Assembly: GCA_023442525.1 (NCBI GenBank)
Contig: JAEZZA010000020.1
Location: 62,001-126,000, forward strand
Source: Bacteroidota bacterium
GTDB taxonomy: Bacteria; Bacteroidota; Bacteroidia; Bacteroidales; UBA10428
Length of the DNA stretch: 64,000 nucleotides
Direction: 5' to 3'
Each line of letters starts with the position of its first letter. Within the stretch, counting starts at the first letter, position 1. Below are positions 53,261 through 63,700 of this stretch, in pieces. The translations under genes were made by a program, and so were the position numbers. The notes below the pieces were generated by a model. That model had not been told where the DNA came from and did no database searches. It saw only the letters and a list, made by a program, of their open reading frames with translations.

Positions 53261-54733
53261 TTAAAAGTTATAATATGGATTCTGCACCAGGTTCTTGTTA
53301 CGTTCCAATTCAGTTTTATATATAGGCAGGTACCAACTGAGAGGATTGGTCAGTTTGGTCTGTAAGATCCTCTTTTGTGTGGACGGGACGTTTCGTACCA
53401 TTATTTCAATTAATTGGCTTTTGCGGGCATAATTATTCCGGCGACCCATTCTCATAAGGTCAAACCATCTTTTCCCTTCAAAGGCTAATTCTCTGGACCG
53501 TTCATCCAATATCGCATCCTCATAGGCTATAGGGGAGTTCGGTAAATCGAGTACCCTGCTGATGCCGGCTCTGGTTCGGATTCTAGCCAGAATTTCAGCG
53601 GCTTCAGGAAAACGTCCGATCTGTGATAATGCTTCAGCCTTCATCAGAAGGACATCGGCATACCTGTATACAATCCAGTTGGCACTGTTCTGAACGCTTC
53701 CCGGTCTGAACTGGAATCCGTCACCTTTAAAGCCAACGTATTTCCAAATAATATAATTCCCTTCGGAGTATTTCTTAATTGATTTTCCAATACCGCGAAC
53801 AAGTTCCGGGGTTATTTTACTGTCGAAGATTTCAACTGCATAATCACTGGGATCTATATTGTGCGAGTTTTCGTTGGTTAAACCATAAAGACCGTTCCGC
53901 TGGCTCAATGCATCTTCAAACTGAAATTCAAAAATACCTTCATGTGTATTACCCTCAGAGAACAGGGTAAACCAATCTTTTGGTTCCAGCAATATATATT
54001 TCCTGGAATTTTCAATATTCTGCACATATTCAATACATGTTTCGTAATCGAACATCCAGAGCGCAATATCAGCAATCAGGGCGTCAATGGCAGCTTTGGT
54101 TGCCCGGCCTACGTTCTCATCCGGAGTAAGATAACCATCAACAGTTGCCCAGTTTCGGGCTCTGATCAGGTCATTTTTAATATTCTCCAGAATTTCATCC
54201 CCATTGGTCTTGGCCGGGTAAACATTGGTTCCGTCGGTAAGTGTAGGTTCGGTAACATAAGGAACGTCCTTAAAAATGCGCACCAGGTAAAAATAACTCA
54301 GACTTCTCAGAAAATAGGCTTCGGACAGGTAACCATAAAGAATATAGTCAGTGAAGGTATTATCCTTCTGCTGCACTTTTGGTGCGTAAGTAATAACCTC
54401 ATTGCAGTAATTGATTACCTTATAAAAATTATTCCAGTTGCACATGTAATTATCGGGATAAATGCTCCCTTCCATTATGCTTCGTTCCTCACCGGACTGA
54501 TTATAATCACTCTTGAGTAAATCACCCCTCAGTTCTCCGTATTTGAACAATTGATCATCCATCGAAGCAAATGTGGCATACGTCCCCATGATCACGGCCT
54601 GAACATCCTCTTTTGTTTTCCAAAACTCCTCGCGGATCAATCCTTCACGCGGAGGTAATTCCAACCAATCGCCGCATGAGAATTGGCTGGAAAGCAACAC
54701 TATGGCCAGCAAAAGTTTAGTATATATTTTCAT
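53261..54733 (-). CDS. RagB/SusD-family nutrient-uptake lipoprotein (first pair)
   Basis: A 490-residue surface lipoprotein: signal with lipobox QFSC followed by GDWLELPPREGL. SusD features: helical fold with EAYFLRSLSYFYLVRIFKDVPYV, LLMKAEALSQIG and the signature RSRELAFEGKRWFDLMRMGRRNNY, with NPYYNF at the C-terminus. It follows SusC-1 by 17 bp and is followed by the FAS1 lipoprotein after 3 bp. Forms the lid of the SusC-1 pore. Confidence 0.95.
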   Translation of the reverse strand: MKIYTKLLLAIVLLSSQFSCGDWLELPPREGLIREEFWKTKEDVQAVIMGTYATFASMDDQLFKYGELRGDLLKSDYNQSGEERSIMEGSIYPDNYMCNWNNFYKVINYCNEVITYAPKVQQKDNTFTDYILYGYLSEAYFLRSLSYFYLVRIFKDVPYVTEPTLTDGTNVYPAKTNGDEILENIKNDLIRARNWATVDGYLTPDENVGRATKAAIDALIADIALWMFDYETCIEYVQNIENSRKYILLEPKDWFTLFSEGNTHEGIFEFQFEDALSQRNGLYGLTNENSHNIDPSDYAVEIFDSKITPELVRGIGKSIKKYSEGNYIIWKYVGFKGDGFQFRPGSVQNSANWIVYRYADVLLMKAEALSQIGRFPEAAEILARIRTRAGISRVLDLPNSPIAYEDAILDERSRELAFEGKRWFDLMRMGRRNNYARKSQLIEIMVRNVPSTQKRILQTKLTNPLSWYLPIYKTELERNKNLVQNPYYNF

Positions 54734-54750
54734 AAAAGATGATTTACATA

Positions 54751-57700
54751 TTAAAATCCAATAGATAAAGCCACGGTATAAATTCTGGGAGGAGGAGTAT
54801 TGGCCTCATCCACGCCAATCCAGAAAGGATCCTTGGCATTTTGTCCAATTTCCGGATCCTGCCCTGTATAACGGGTCAAAGTAAAGAGCTTTCTGGAACT
54901 GAACGTAATTCCAAGAGTCCTTAAATTCAACTTCTGGCAGAATTCCTGTTTAAACCTGTATCCTATCATCATATTGAGCAATCTAAGATAATCGCCTTTC
55001 TCAACATAGCGGTCCGATCCAAGGTTGTTTGCCGGATGATCCATATAGGCACGTGGCAGCAGATCCGGCTGATTTTGTCCGTCAATCCTCCAGCGACGTA
55101 AAACGGCTTTACTCTGATTGTTTTTATTGTTCATACCCTGGGTTTGCATAGCGACTTTATTAATTATATCGAACCCGGTACGATAATGAAATCCTATATT
55201 GAATTCTATTTGTTTATATTTCACTGATGATCCGAAACCTCCGATAAAATCAGGGTTTGAATCACCTATATATACCACGTCGTTCAGATCAATTCTTCCG
55301 TCATGGTTGATGTCTTCGTATTTGGCGTCGCCTCCCTTGAAAGTATAAGTACCGTATGACATCGGAACAGGATCGCCGTCATAATCCAGTATCAGTCCAC
55401 CACTTGCATCACGGGCGTATGCATCGGCATCTGTGGCATAAACTCCCTTATACCTGAAACCAAAGAATGAACCTATAGGCTGACCCTCCTGTAAACTCAG
55501 GGGGTACTCTTCATTACGGATTGAAGTGGATCTCTCACGGTTAAAATTATCCGGGAATTCACGGAATGAGTTGACATTATGAGAAGTATTGAAGTTTATC
55601 GATACCCTGAAGTTATTTTTGCGTATCACCCTCACATCGAACATCAACTCCCAACCGTCATTCACCATTTCTCCTGCATTCAGATAGCCAAGTTCCTCAA
55701 ATCCTGAACTGGTGGGTATTTTGTAGTTTTGAAAAAGAATATTGGTAGTTACCTTGTGGTACATATCACCTTCCATATACACTCTGTCGTTGAATAAACT
55801 CAATTCCATCCCGATATTCGACTGCGTTATGGATTCCCATTGAAGGTTATCAAGCTGTATTTGTGAATTGACGATTCCTGGATCGTACAGATAGTCAGTT
55901 ACCGAGGATTCGTAGCGTGCAAATCGTGCATACTGGTTGGTCGGCTGTCTTCCAGATACTCCCCACGATGCTCGTATCATGCTTTCCCCAAGCCAATTCA
56001 GGTTACGTAGTATCGGTTCATTCGAAAACCTCCAGCCTAATGAAATTCCTTTAAATAATCCCCAGCGGTGTTCGGAACCAAAAGATGAGAATGCATCGGC
56101 GCGCATATTACCCTGTATCATATAACGATCTTTGTACTTGTAGTTCAGGTTAATCAAACCACCCATACCCCGCGACTCCCACGATCCATCGCCGATCCAG
56201 TTTATCTGAGGATCTACTGCCGGATCAGTAATATCAATTGTCGGGAGCTTGTTACCCTGAAGATTCATCCATTCACCTGATGCCTGATTGGTAATCCAGG
56301 TTATGGCACCTGTTATCACATGATCACTGGAATCCGGAAAGGGCACGTTAAATGCAAGCTGTGATTCCGTATTAATGTAGGTCTCCATTGAATTACTTTC
56401 TTCCGCCTTGTTCACAGTCCATGCGAGCCAGTCGGTACCCAGTGCATTATAGGGCAAATAATTGAGAAATTTCTTTCCTATAACCTGAAATGACAAAGTT
56501 TCCCGGAATTTGATCCAGTTGTTTATGCCATAACTAAGAGTGAAATTATTCTGAAGGTAATTCTCCTTCCAGTCGTTCTTTCCCAGGTTGGCCACAGCTA
56601 CCGGGTTGAAATAAGTACCACCGCCACCCTGATAGCTGTTAATAGGGGTAAAATATTCACCGGTTCGCCGGCCATAAGCATCATATTCCCAGATGCTCAT
56701 ATTCGGAGCCTTTATATAGGCCATTTCACGTACGTTTCTTTCGTCAAGTTCCGCGTTACCATCAATATTTTTATTTGCATAACTAAACATTACCGAAAAC
56801 AAGGTTTTCTTCGAAAGCTCGTAGTCGAGGTTCACACGGGTTGAAAAGTCTTTTGCACCGGTATTTATAGTTGTTCCTGTCTCATCAATATAGCTGAAAG
56901 AAGTAAAGTATCTCGTCTTTTCACCACCACCCGAAATATTGAAATAATGATCGTGTGTGCGGCCCGTTTGGGTAAGTGCACCCAGCCAGTCAGTATTTGC
57001 CGAATAATTGTAAAAACCGGCGTAATCCTTATCATAGGCTATCTCTGAAGGAATATCGAAAATACCTCTGCTATTGTGCCACTCTTCGAGCTGTAACATG
57101 ATGTATTCATCACCGCTAAGCATTGGGATGGCTTTTGGCTGAAAATTGAGACTTCCCTTATATGTATAGTCAAACTGTACTTTCCCCAATCTGCCTTTAT
57201 AGGTTTCTATAAGAAGAACTCCGTCGGCACCTCTCGATCCGTACAGTGCTGTTGAGGCAGCATCTTTCAGGACTTCAATTGATTTAATATCCTGCAATGC
57301 AATGTTTAACTCATTACTCAGATCTTCCTGGTCGGCTGAGGCAAGATCAAAATCCTGCCTCATTTTATATTGAGGTATCCCGTCGATAACAACCAGTGGA
57401 CTGTTGTTACCCATTGAACTTAGTCCGCGGATAACGATCTGAGAACCTGAACCCGGATCTCCTGATGCTGATATGATATCCAGACCGGCTACTCTTCCCT
57501 GCAGGGCATCGGTAGCCGACAGGGCGCCCGATTCACGCATCTCGGCCATATCAATTTTTGTACTGGCCGAAGCCACATCACGGTCGTCAATATTCATCAA
57601 GCTCAATTCCTGACGCTTACGTGCCGTTACAACAACCTCAGCTACCTGATTGACTTTCGGGTCAAGCTCAATAGTGAGATTAGTGGCAGCAACTGTTGGA

Positions 57701-57969
57701 ATGGTTTTAGTATTGTAACCGATCATAACCACCCTTATTACGTTTTGCGGGTTGGAAACAGTAAATACAAAGTCACCGTTAACGTCGCAAACGGTACCGT
57801 TTACGACACGGTTGTCCTTATCGTACTCAATAATATTTGCACCTATAACTGAAACGCGCTCGACTTTATCCAACACTCGACCACGAATTACGATGTCGTT
57901 CTGTGCTTGTACAATGGAAAAACTGCAAAGCCACATTACGAGTAGCAGTCCACAGCAGATTTGTTTCAT
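54751..57969 (-). CDS. SusC/RagA TonB-linked outer-membrane transporter (first pair)
   Basis: A 1072-residue outer-membrane protein: signal peptide (LLLVMWLCSFSIVQA), carboxypeptidase-like domain (IRGRVLDKVERVSVIGANIIEYD), a TonB-box-like AEVVVTARKRQ, plug (LQGRVAGLDIIS, VIRGLSSMGNNSPLVVIDGIPQ, GSRGADGVLLIET) and the beta-barrel ending in Phe (VALSIGF). It imports a ligand captured with the SusD-1 lipoprotein, using TonB energy. It is preceded by a FAS1 lipoprotein gene, 45 bp upstream. Confidence 0.95.
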   Translation of the reverse strand: MKQICCGLLLVMWLCSFSIVQAQNDIVIRGRVLDKVERVSVIGANIIEYDKDNRVVNGTVCDVNGDFVFTVSNPQNVIRVVMIGYNTKTIPTVAATNLTIELDPKVNQVAEVVVTARKRQELSLMNIDDRDVASASTKIDMAEMRESGALSATDALQGRVAGLDIISASGDPGSGSQIVIRGLSSMGNNSPLVVIDGIPQYKMRQDFDLASADQEDLSNELNIALQDIKSIEVLKDAASTALYGSRGADGVLLIETYKGRLGKVQFDYTYKGSLNFQPKAIPMLSGDEYIMLQLEEWHNSRGIFDIPSEIAYDKDYAGFYNYSANTDWLGALTQTGRTHDHYFNISGGGEKTRYFTSFSYIDETGTTINTGAKDFSTRVNLDYELSKKTLFSVMFSYANKNIDGNAELDERNVREMAYIKAPNMSIWEYDAYGRRTGEYFTPINSYQGGGGTYFNPVAVANLGKNDWKENYLQNNFTLSYGINNWIKFRETLSFQVIGKKFLNYLPYNALGTDWLAWTVNKAEESNSMETYINTESQLAFNVPFPDSSDHVITGAITWITNQASGEWMNLQGNKLPTIDITDPAVDPQINWIGDGSWESRGMGGLINLNYKYKDRYMIQGNMRADAFSSFGSEHRWGLFKGISLGWRFSNEPILRNLNWLGESMIRASWGVSGRQPTNQYARFARYESSVTDYLYDPGIVNSQIQLDNLQWESITQSNIGMELSLFNDRVYMEGDMYHKVTTNILFQNYKIPTSSGFEELGYLNAGEMVNDGWELMFDVRVIRKNNFRVSINFNTSHNVNSFREFPDNFNRERSTSIRNEEYPLSLQEGQPIGSFFGFRYKGVYATDADAYARDASGGLILDYDGDPVPMSYGTYTFKGGDAKYEDINHDGRIDLNDVVYIGDSNPDFIGGFGSSVKYKQIEFNIGFHYRTGFDIINKVAMQTQGMNNKNNQSKAVLRRWRIDGQNQPDLLPRAYMDHPANNLGSDRYVEKGDYLRLLNMMIGYRFKQEFCQKLNLRTLGITFSSRKLFTLTRYTGQDPEIGQNAKDPFWIGVDEANTPPPRIYTVALSIGF

Positions 57970-58014
57970 ATCGGGAAATAAGCTTAATTACAGTTTAAAA
58001 CAATAAATCATTGA

Positions 58015-60324
58015 TTATTCAGTATCAAGTGCACTATAGATCAGTACATCATTAATCTCATGAAGAACTCCGTTGGTAACCAGAGTGGGAAAGGTCGTTG
58101 CCGCTGTAGGATTAATAATCCTGGCAGCCATTTTATTAGTAGCTGCGGATTCATTAACCGATAAATAAGTAGTGCCGTCGCTCCCCCTGAAATGTATTGC
58201 ATCAGGTGTGGGAGTAATATATACTTTAGTATAAATCCGGCTGTATTGAGTTGATTTTTCATCAATTCGTGCCGTTTCATAATAGCCGGCCGGCATTCGT
58301 CCGTCGGTAAATATTAAAGCACCCTGTACGAAATGCATCATACAGAACTTCCTGAGCTGGTCGGTTGAATATCCACTAAGGTCAACCGATGCAAGAGCAG
58401 CTTCTGAAGGAACAAAGACTGTGTAATTTTCGTCGGGCGACATGAAAGTATACGTGAATGTACTTGTATTAGCCAGTCCTGCTGAAACTAACAGGCTATG
58501 AAACGCGGGATAAGTTGATGAAATGATATTATAAATAGTTGCTGATGTGAATTTAAACCAGTTTGAAATATCATAGGTTTTGCCGTTATAAGCATTCGTC
58601 CCAGCAATCTCCTGGGGCTTAACTACAACAGTCGGGCCCACGAACCCAAAGGTGGTAGGACCACTACCCCGGAATTCGCCGGTTTCGTTGTTTACTATAA
58701 TGTAATTTCCGGCCAGATTACGGATAAATTCTTTTCTGGCATTTCCCCTGGGCAGATCAAGGGCGATATGGTTAAGAATAAGATTCCTGATGTCGGTAAT
58801 AGTGGTAGGCTGACGCATATTCACTCTTCCGGAGGTATTGTATACAGAAAAATCTTCCCGGAAACTGTCATAAATCAGCGATGAATCGATTGCCAGATTA
58901 GCGTCGTTTTCAACGAAAAGCATATAGGTGGCTTCGGGGCGTTTTAACGCAGAAAGCAATCCCGTGTGTCGAATGGCATTCATTGCCCTTGAATATCCCC
59001 GGCGCAGGTATACCGGACCGGTAACACTTGTGAAAGCATTGGGAACAAGCATCTTATTCACACCTATGAATGTACAGTTGCTTGCGTATTTCTTTTCAAC
59101 GATGGTTGACTGGTCAATTTCCATACGGTCGCTTTCACCATTCAGGAAACCCCGCTCAAAGTTACTTGGATATAATGGTCCGCTGGCCATCTGAGTATTG
59201 ATTATCATTTCCCTTATATGAGCAGGTGCCTGCTGTATCGATCCCCAGCGACCCGGTCCTACAAAGTACTCATTAATGAACTCATCCATTGCTGCATCCG
59301 TTGGGGCAACCAGTCCGTGATGGTAACGTATGGTTACGTTCGAGGGTAAGCCAGTTACGCCTTTGGGAGCAAGCGTTCTTTCATTTACAATGGAAAAAGT
59401 GAGATCTGGATAAGAAATATCAAACAATGAATCTACTGCAAGTCCGAGATCGGCACCAGGCTGATCGTAAGTCTTGTCTTCATTATAAACCACTTCCGGG
59501 AATGTATTTACCAGGTCAAGAAATTTCTTGTAAGAATTGGGAGAATTGCTCAGAATCTGGTAGGCATTCTGAAGAGGTTCCACAACGCGGTCAACAATAT
59601 GTACAAAACCGTTCTCCGAAAATATGTCAGCCTGAACTACTTTGGCATTGACAAAAAACAGATCTTTCTTCTCGAATGGGCGCTCAAAATAGAATGAAAA
59701 ATCTTCAGATTTAAGCTTGTAAATGTCAAAATATTCCTGGTAGAAGATTGGCGCAAACTTTCTGGAATCAGTAGCCTGAAGCCTGTGCCAGTTCGACTGT
59801 AAGGTATCCAGAATGACGTATTTTCTGCCTTCTTTTGGATCTGAAGCGTCGAGACGTACATTAATACCATACTTGGTATTCTTTTCACGTAAAAGGGTTT
59901 CCCTTTTATAGCCCTTTGGCTCATCATTATTTAAATCGAGGGAATCAATCCATCCATAGACATCGAGCTGCCTTAATTGCTCCGCACTCCAGGGATTCTG
60001 TACAATGTGGAACTTTACAATCCGGCTGAGTTCTCCCAGTGGAATATCCTCAACTGATTTGTACTGTGGATGTTCCTGGAAATACAACTCAAATGCCTGA
60101 TTGTTGGGTGCGAAAACAGTGTAACTACCTGAAACATTGATAACGCTGTCGTAACCGACAAGTGATATACATTTCGCGAATTCCGAAAGCTCAGGATTGG
60201 CCTTAATCTGAGTAAAAAGTTTCCCCGCAAGCCATGAAGGTCGCTCATAAATATCTTCCTTTTTACATCTGATTGCTGATAATGTAATTAATACCAACAA
60301 AAAAGGGAGTAATGCTTTCTTCAT
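58015..60324 (-). CDS. Large multi-domain FAS1 (fasciclin) lipoprotein
   Basis: A 769-residue surface lipoprotein, the first gene of the operon. I start at 60324 (MKKALLPFLLVLIT), which gives a compact signal ending in a cysteine (LSAIRC; Arg at -1 is unusual) followed by acidic KKEDIYE; the longer frame to 60369 adds 15 residues before the signal. At least three FAS1 units are visible: about 35-255 (YTVFAPNNQAFELYF ... FVHIVDRVVEPL), a longer divergent middle, and a C-terminal one from about 610 (YTVFVPSEAALASV ... VLHEINDVL). Probably surface-exposed binding or adhesion. Confidence 0.87.
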   Translation of the reverse strand: MKKALLPFLLVLITLSAIRCKKEDIYERPSWLAGKLFTQIKANPELSEFAKCISLVGYDSVINVSGSYTVFAPNNQAFELYFQEHPQYKSVEDIPLGELSRIVKFHIVQNPWSAEQLRQLDVYGWIDSLDLNNDEPKGYKRETLLREKNTKYGINVRLDASDPKEGRKYVILDTLQSNWHRLQATDSRKFAPIFYQEYFDIYKLKSEDFSFYFERPFEKKDLFFVNAKVVQADIFSENGFVHIVDRVVEPLQNAYQILSNSPNSYKKFLDLVNTFPEVVYNEDKTYDQPGADLGLAVDSLFDISYPDLTFSIVNERTLAPKGVTGLPSNVTIRYHHGLVAPTDAAMDEFINEYFVGPGRWGSIQQAPAHIREMIINTQMASGPLYPSNFERGFLNGESDRMEIDQSTIVEKKYASNCTFIGVNKMLVPNAFTSVTGPVYLRRGYSRAMNAIRHTGLLSALKRPEATYMLFVENDANLAIDSSLIYDSFREDFSVYNTSGRVNMRQPTTITDIRNLILNHIALDLPRGNARKEFIRNLAGNYIIVNNETGEFRGSGPTTFGFVGPTVVVKPQEIAGTNAYNGKTYDISNWFKFTSATIYNIISSTYPAFHSLLVSAGLANTSTFTYTFMSPDENYTVFVPSEAALASVDLSGYSTDQLRKFCMMHFVQGALIFTDGRMPAGYYETARIDEKSTQYSRIYTKVYITPTPDAIHFRGSDGTTYLSVNESAATNKMAARIINPTAATTFPTLVTNGVLHEINDVLIYSALDTE

Positions 60325-60747
60325 AATTACAGTATTGTTGAAAAGTTTAAAATTATATTTTTTTTTCAATTGTGATACTTTTTGGTAAAATTTTTAACAA
60401 TCACGAATCCTCAATAATTACTGCAAATAAATAGAGTCCAAAACATGAGAGACTTAGCGTATTTTTTACGATAAGTTTCCGTTTTTTTTATTCTTTAAAA
60501 AAACAAAGTATTGGTATTTTCAATAATATTTTTATTATTTTTAACTGGGTATTTAGCGTCTCTGATAATAAACGCTATAATTACTATAATATATAGGTAT
60601 CAATTTCAATCCGACTAAGCTTGAATTCAGACAGGACTAGTACTAACTTAAAACCTATTAACCGTCAACATTAAATCAACAGGCTAATAATTAACCTTTT
60701 AGTAACTGAATAACAAATTAATTTTTCTAACTAAAAAACCTAGCTTT
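60325..60747. other. Divergent promoter region
   Basis: A 423-bp very AT-rich non-coding stretch between the FAS1 lipoprotein (minus) and the giant secreted protein (plus). No complete TTTG/TAnnTTTG pair was found on either strand, no hairpin terminator and no ORF of note. As the only long non-coding gap near the operon, it should hold the promoters of both transcription units. Confidence 0.6.
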
Positions 60748-63700
60748 ATGAGGACTAAATTTTTACTATTCTTCTCATTTCTGTTGTGCGGGGTATTGAA
60801 CGCCCAGGTGGACGATACCATTCGCACATTGATCATTACGGAGGTGAGGCTTGATGACGCAAGGCGCGGGTACGTTGAAATAGCCAACGTCGGCGATGCG
60901 ACCGTCAACCTGTCATCTTTTGAGATTGGTCGAATTGATGCCTGGACTGCTCCATGGTCTACTCCGACAGCGAACTGGATGATGCTGCCTGATAAGGATC
61001 TGGCTCCCGGCGAAACTTTCCTTATTGCTGCCATGCGCGATTTCCGTCTGGAAATGTACAAGTTAAATCCGGAAGAATTCGACCCGATGGAAGCCAATAA
61101 GGCAGAATTCTGGACACTTGCCGATCTCCAGTTACATGTTGATGAATCAAACTACAGTCCGGTTAATGACTCGATCAGTCCTGCTGCCGGAAGAGAGCTG
61201 CTTACAGTATGGAGCGGCCGCGATTGCTTGTACCTGAGATATCATATCGGTGGTGATTCAGCAGTTATCGACCAGGTTAACGGTATCTTCGGAGGTGACG
61301 GAAATATTCGTCCTGATCATCCGAATGGCGGTAAAGGCCCTGTTAACGTGGCAGGTGTAACTGATGCTACCAATACCTCTACCCTTGTAAGGAAATTCAA
61401 GGTTACGACCGGTAATACGGACTTCGCATCCTCAAAAGGTGAAGACCTTACCGAATCGGAATGGATTCCTATTCCGCACCAGGCTAGCGGCAGATGGGCT
61501 GACAACGTAAGAAGACTTTTCTGGACAGCCGGTTTCCATGGCAATGCAGTTCTTACCGAAACAACGCTGAAACCTCTTGCAAAGTATGAATCTGTTATTG
61601 ATGTGGATTATGCAGGAAAGAAAATTACTGTTCCCTGGGGCGTAAGACGTGACGACTCGATTATGTTCATGTTTGAAAAAGTTCCGGGTCTGGCATGGCA
61701 TTATGACTATGTTGCTTCATACGAAGACTCTGCTTATGTTTCAGCAAGAACAGGCGACACCCTTACCGTGTATGCCACAGGTAATGAACTTACTATGCGC
61801 AAATTCGGAATCGAGGTAGCTCCTCCAACCGACGATGCCAAGATCGTTGTTCCCAGGAAAGCTCCTAACGGAGATGGCTTCTTTGACGGTGTTGACGATC
61901 CTCCATATACCATCAGCGATGGTCTTGTAAAGGATACCATCGGTACCTACCGTTGGGGTGGTATTCCGTTTGCTACCCGTATCGATACACTGATGAAATA
62001 TATTGAAGTTCCTGAAGGTGCTTCAGCAGAAATCGTTTACGTGGACACACCGGGAAGAACCGATCTCAAAGACGGTGATGTTCTGAAAGTGACTGCAGCT
62101 GATAATTCCACCAAGGAATACTATATAAAAGTTGATAAATACAGGAAGAGCCATAATGCATTCCTGAGTGCAATTACATGGCCTGATATCCCCGAGGATT
62201 ACAGGAATGTAAAAGGCTGGCTGGGTGATACGGTTCCTAATTTCTCACCTACGGTTTATAACTATATAGCTAATGTTCCTTCGGATGTACAGGGTATTCC
62301 GGCTTTGGTTGGAAAGAACCAGGCTCTCGAAGGCAAACATTCGGTTATCGTAGCCACGAACCTCGACGGCAGTCCTGCCAATCAGACTGTAACCTTCAAT
62401 ACGGTTGCCGAAGATGATACGACTTTCCGTACCTATACCGTACAATTGATTAAGGAAAAAGATCCCAGCACAATTCAACCCTGGGACGGTGATGCATTCA
62501 TATCAGAATGGGTGTTCTGGGAGCAGTGGGATGCTACCAACTTCATTGAAGTTGCAAACCCAAGACCCAACGACATCGATATGAGTCAGTATATGTTCGT
62601 TGTGACCTGGGAAAACAATCCGGCTACTGCCATTTCCGAAACCCGTACACAAGCTGACCAGTGGTTAAACCGCTACCGTCGCTATGTACCAGGTTACAAA
62701 TGGGTTGACAGCCTTACCTGGACAACCAATCCCGGTATGCTTACTCCCGACCTGGCAGTTAACCCTGTTGTAAAAGGTGGCGATGTATTTGTAATTGGCA
62801 GCATTACTGGTGGTGGTGCACATCCGCTCGACTGGAGTGCTTACAAACAATGCGATGTTAACCTGGCCGATAACAATGCAAGATTCCCGAACCCATGGGG
62901 TGAAAATATAGGCGAAGGAATGGCTCACTGGATGAACCAGAATATTTACATGTTCAAAATACTGAACGATTCGATAACCCGTGGTTTGAAGAATGCCAAC
63001 GATCCGAACGACTTTGAACTTATAGATGTACTCGGTAACGGCGATGGTACCGATATGACAATCGGTGGACGTAATGTTGATATGATTGAAACTTATATCA
63101 GAAAACCGTCGATCTATAAAGGAAATGCTGTAATAAAAGGTTCTGCCGGAGATACACCGGAAACTTCCGAATGGATAATGAGAAATGCAGCATACTATGC
63201 CAGCCTTGGTGCAGGATGGCCCGATCAGATATGGTGGGTTGTTAATGATATCGGAATTCATCTGTTGAATGAAGTAACCATTTTCAAATCAACTGTAAGT
63301 TCTGCTATTTATAAAGTAAGTCCGGGATATACCGAAGAAGAAACCATACGTGGTATTGTTGATGGTACAACTGTCAGCGAATTCTTTGGTAATCTGATTA
63401 AAGCCGACCCGGGTCAGCAACTGAACGTTGTGAGCGCTACCAGCGGCGAAACTCTTGCCGATGACGATGCTCCGGCCAACGGTGATACCCTGGTTGTTCT
63501 TTCAGCCGATCTGAAGAATACATCCAAATATATCCTTGAAGTTACAGCAGAAGGTTTGAATAGCGATGCAGTTCTTGTATCAGATGCATGGACTATTACC
63601 GTTGATGGTGCTGAAGGTGTTATTTCGGATTTCGATCCTCTGATTACTTTCAAGGAATTCATGGACAACATCGAAGTTCCATCAGGTGCATTAGTAATTC

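Noticed and set aside
53942..54520. 192-codon plus-strand frame opposite the first SusD gene
   Set aside because: Lies wholly antisense to a clear SusD coding region with normal composition; no recognisable family and no promoter.
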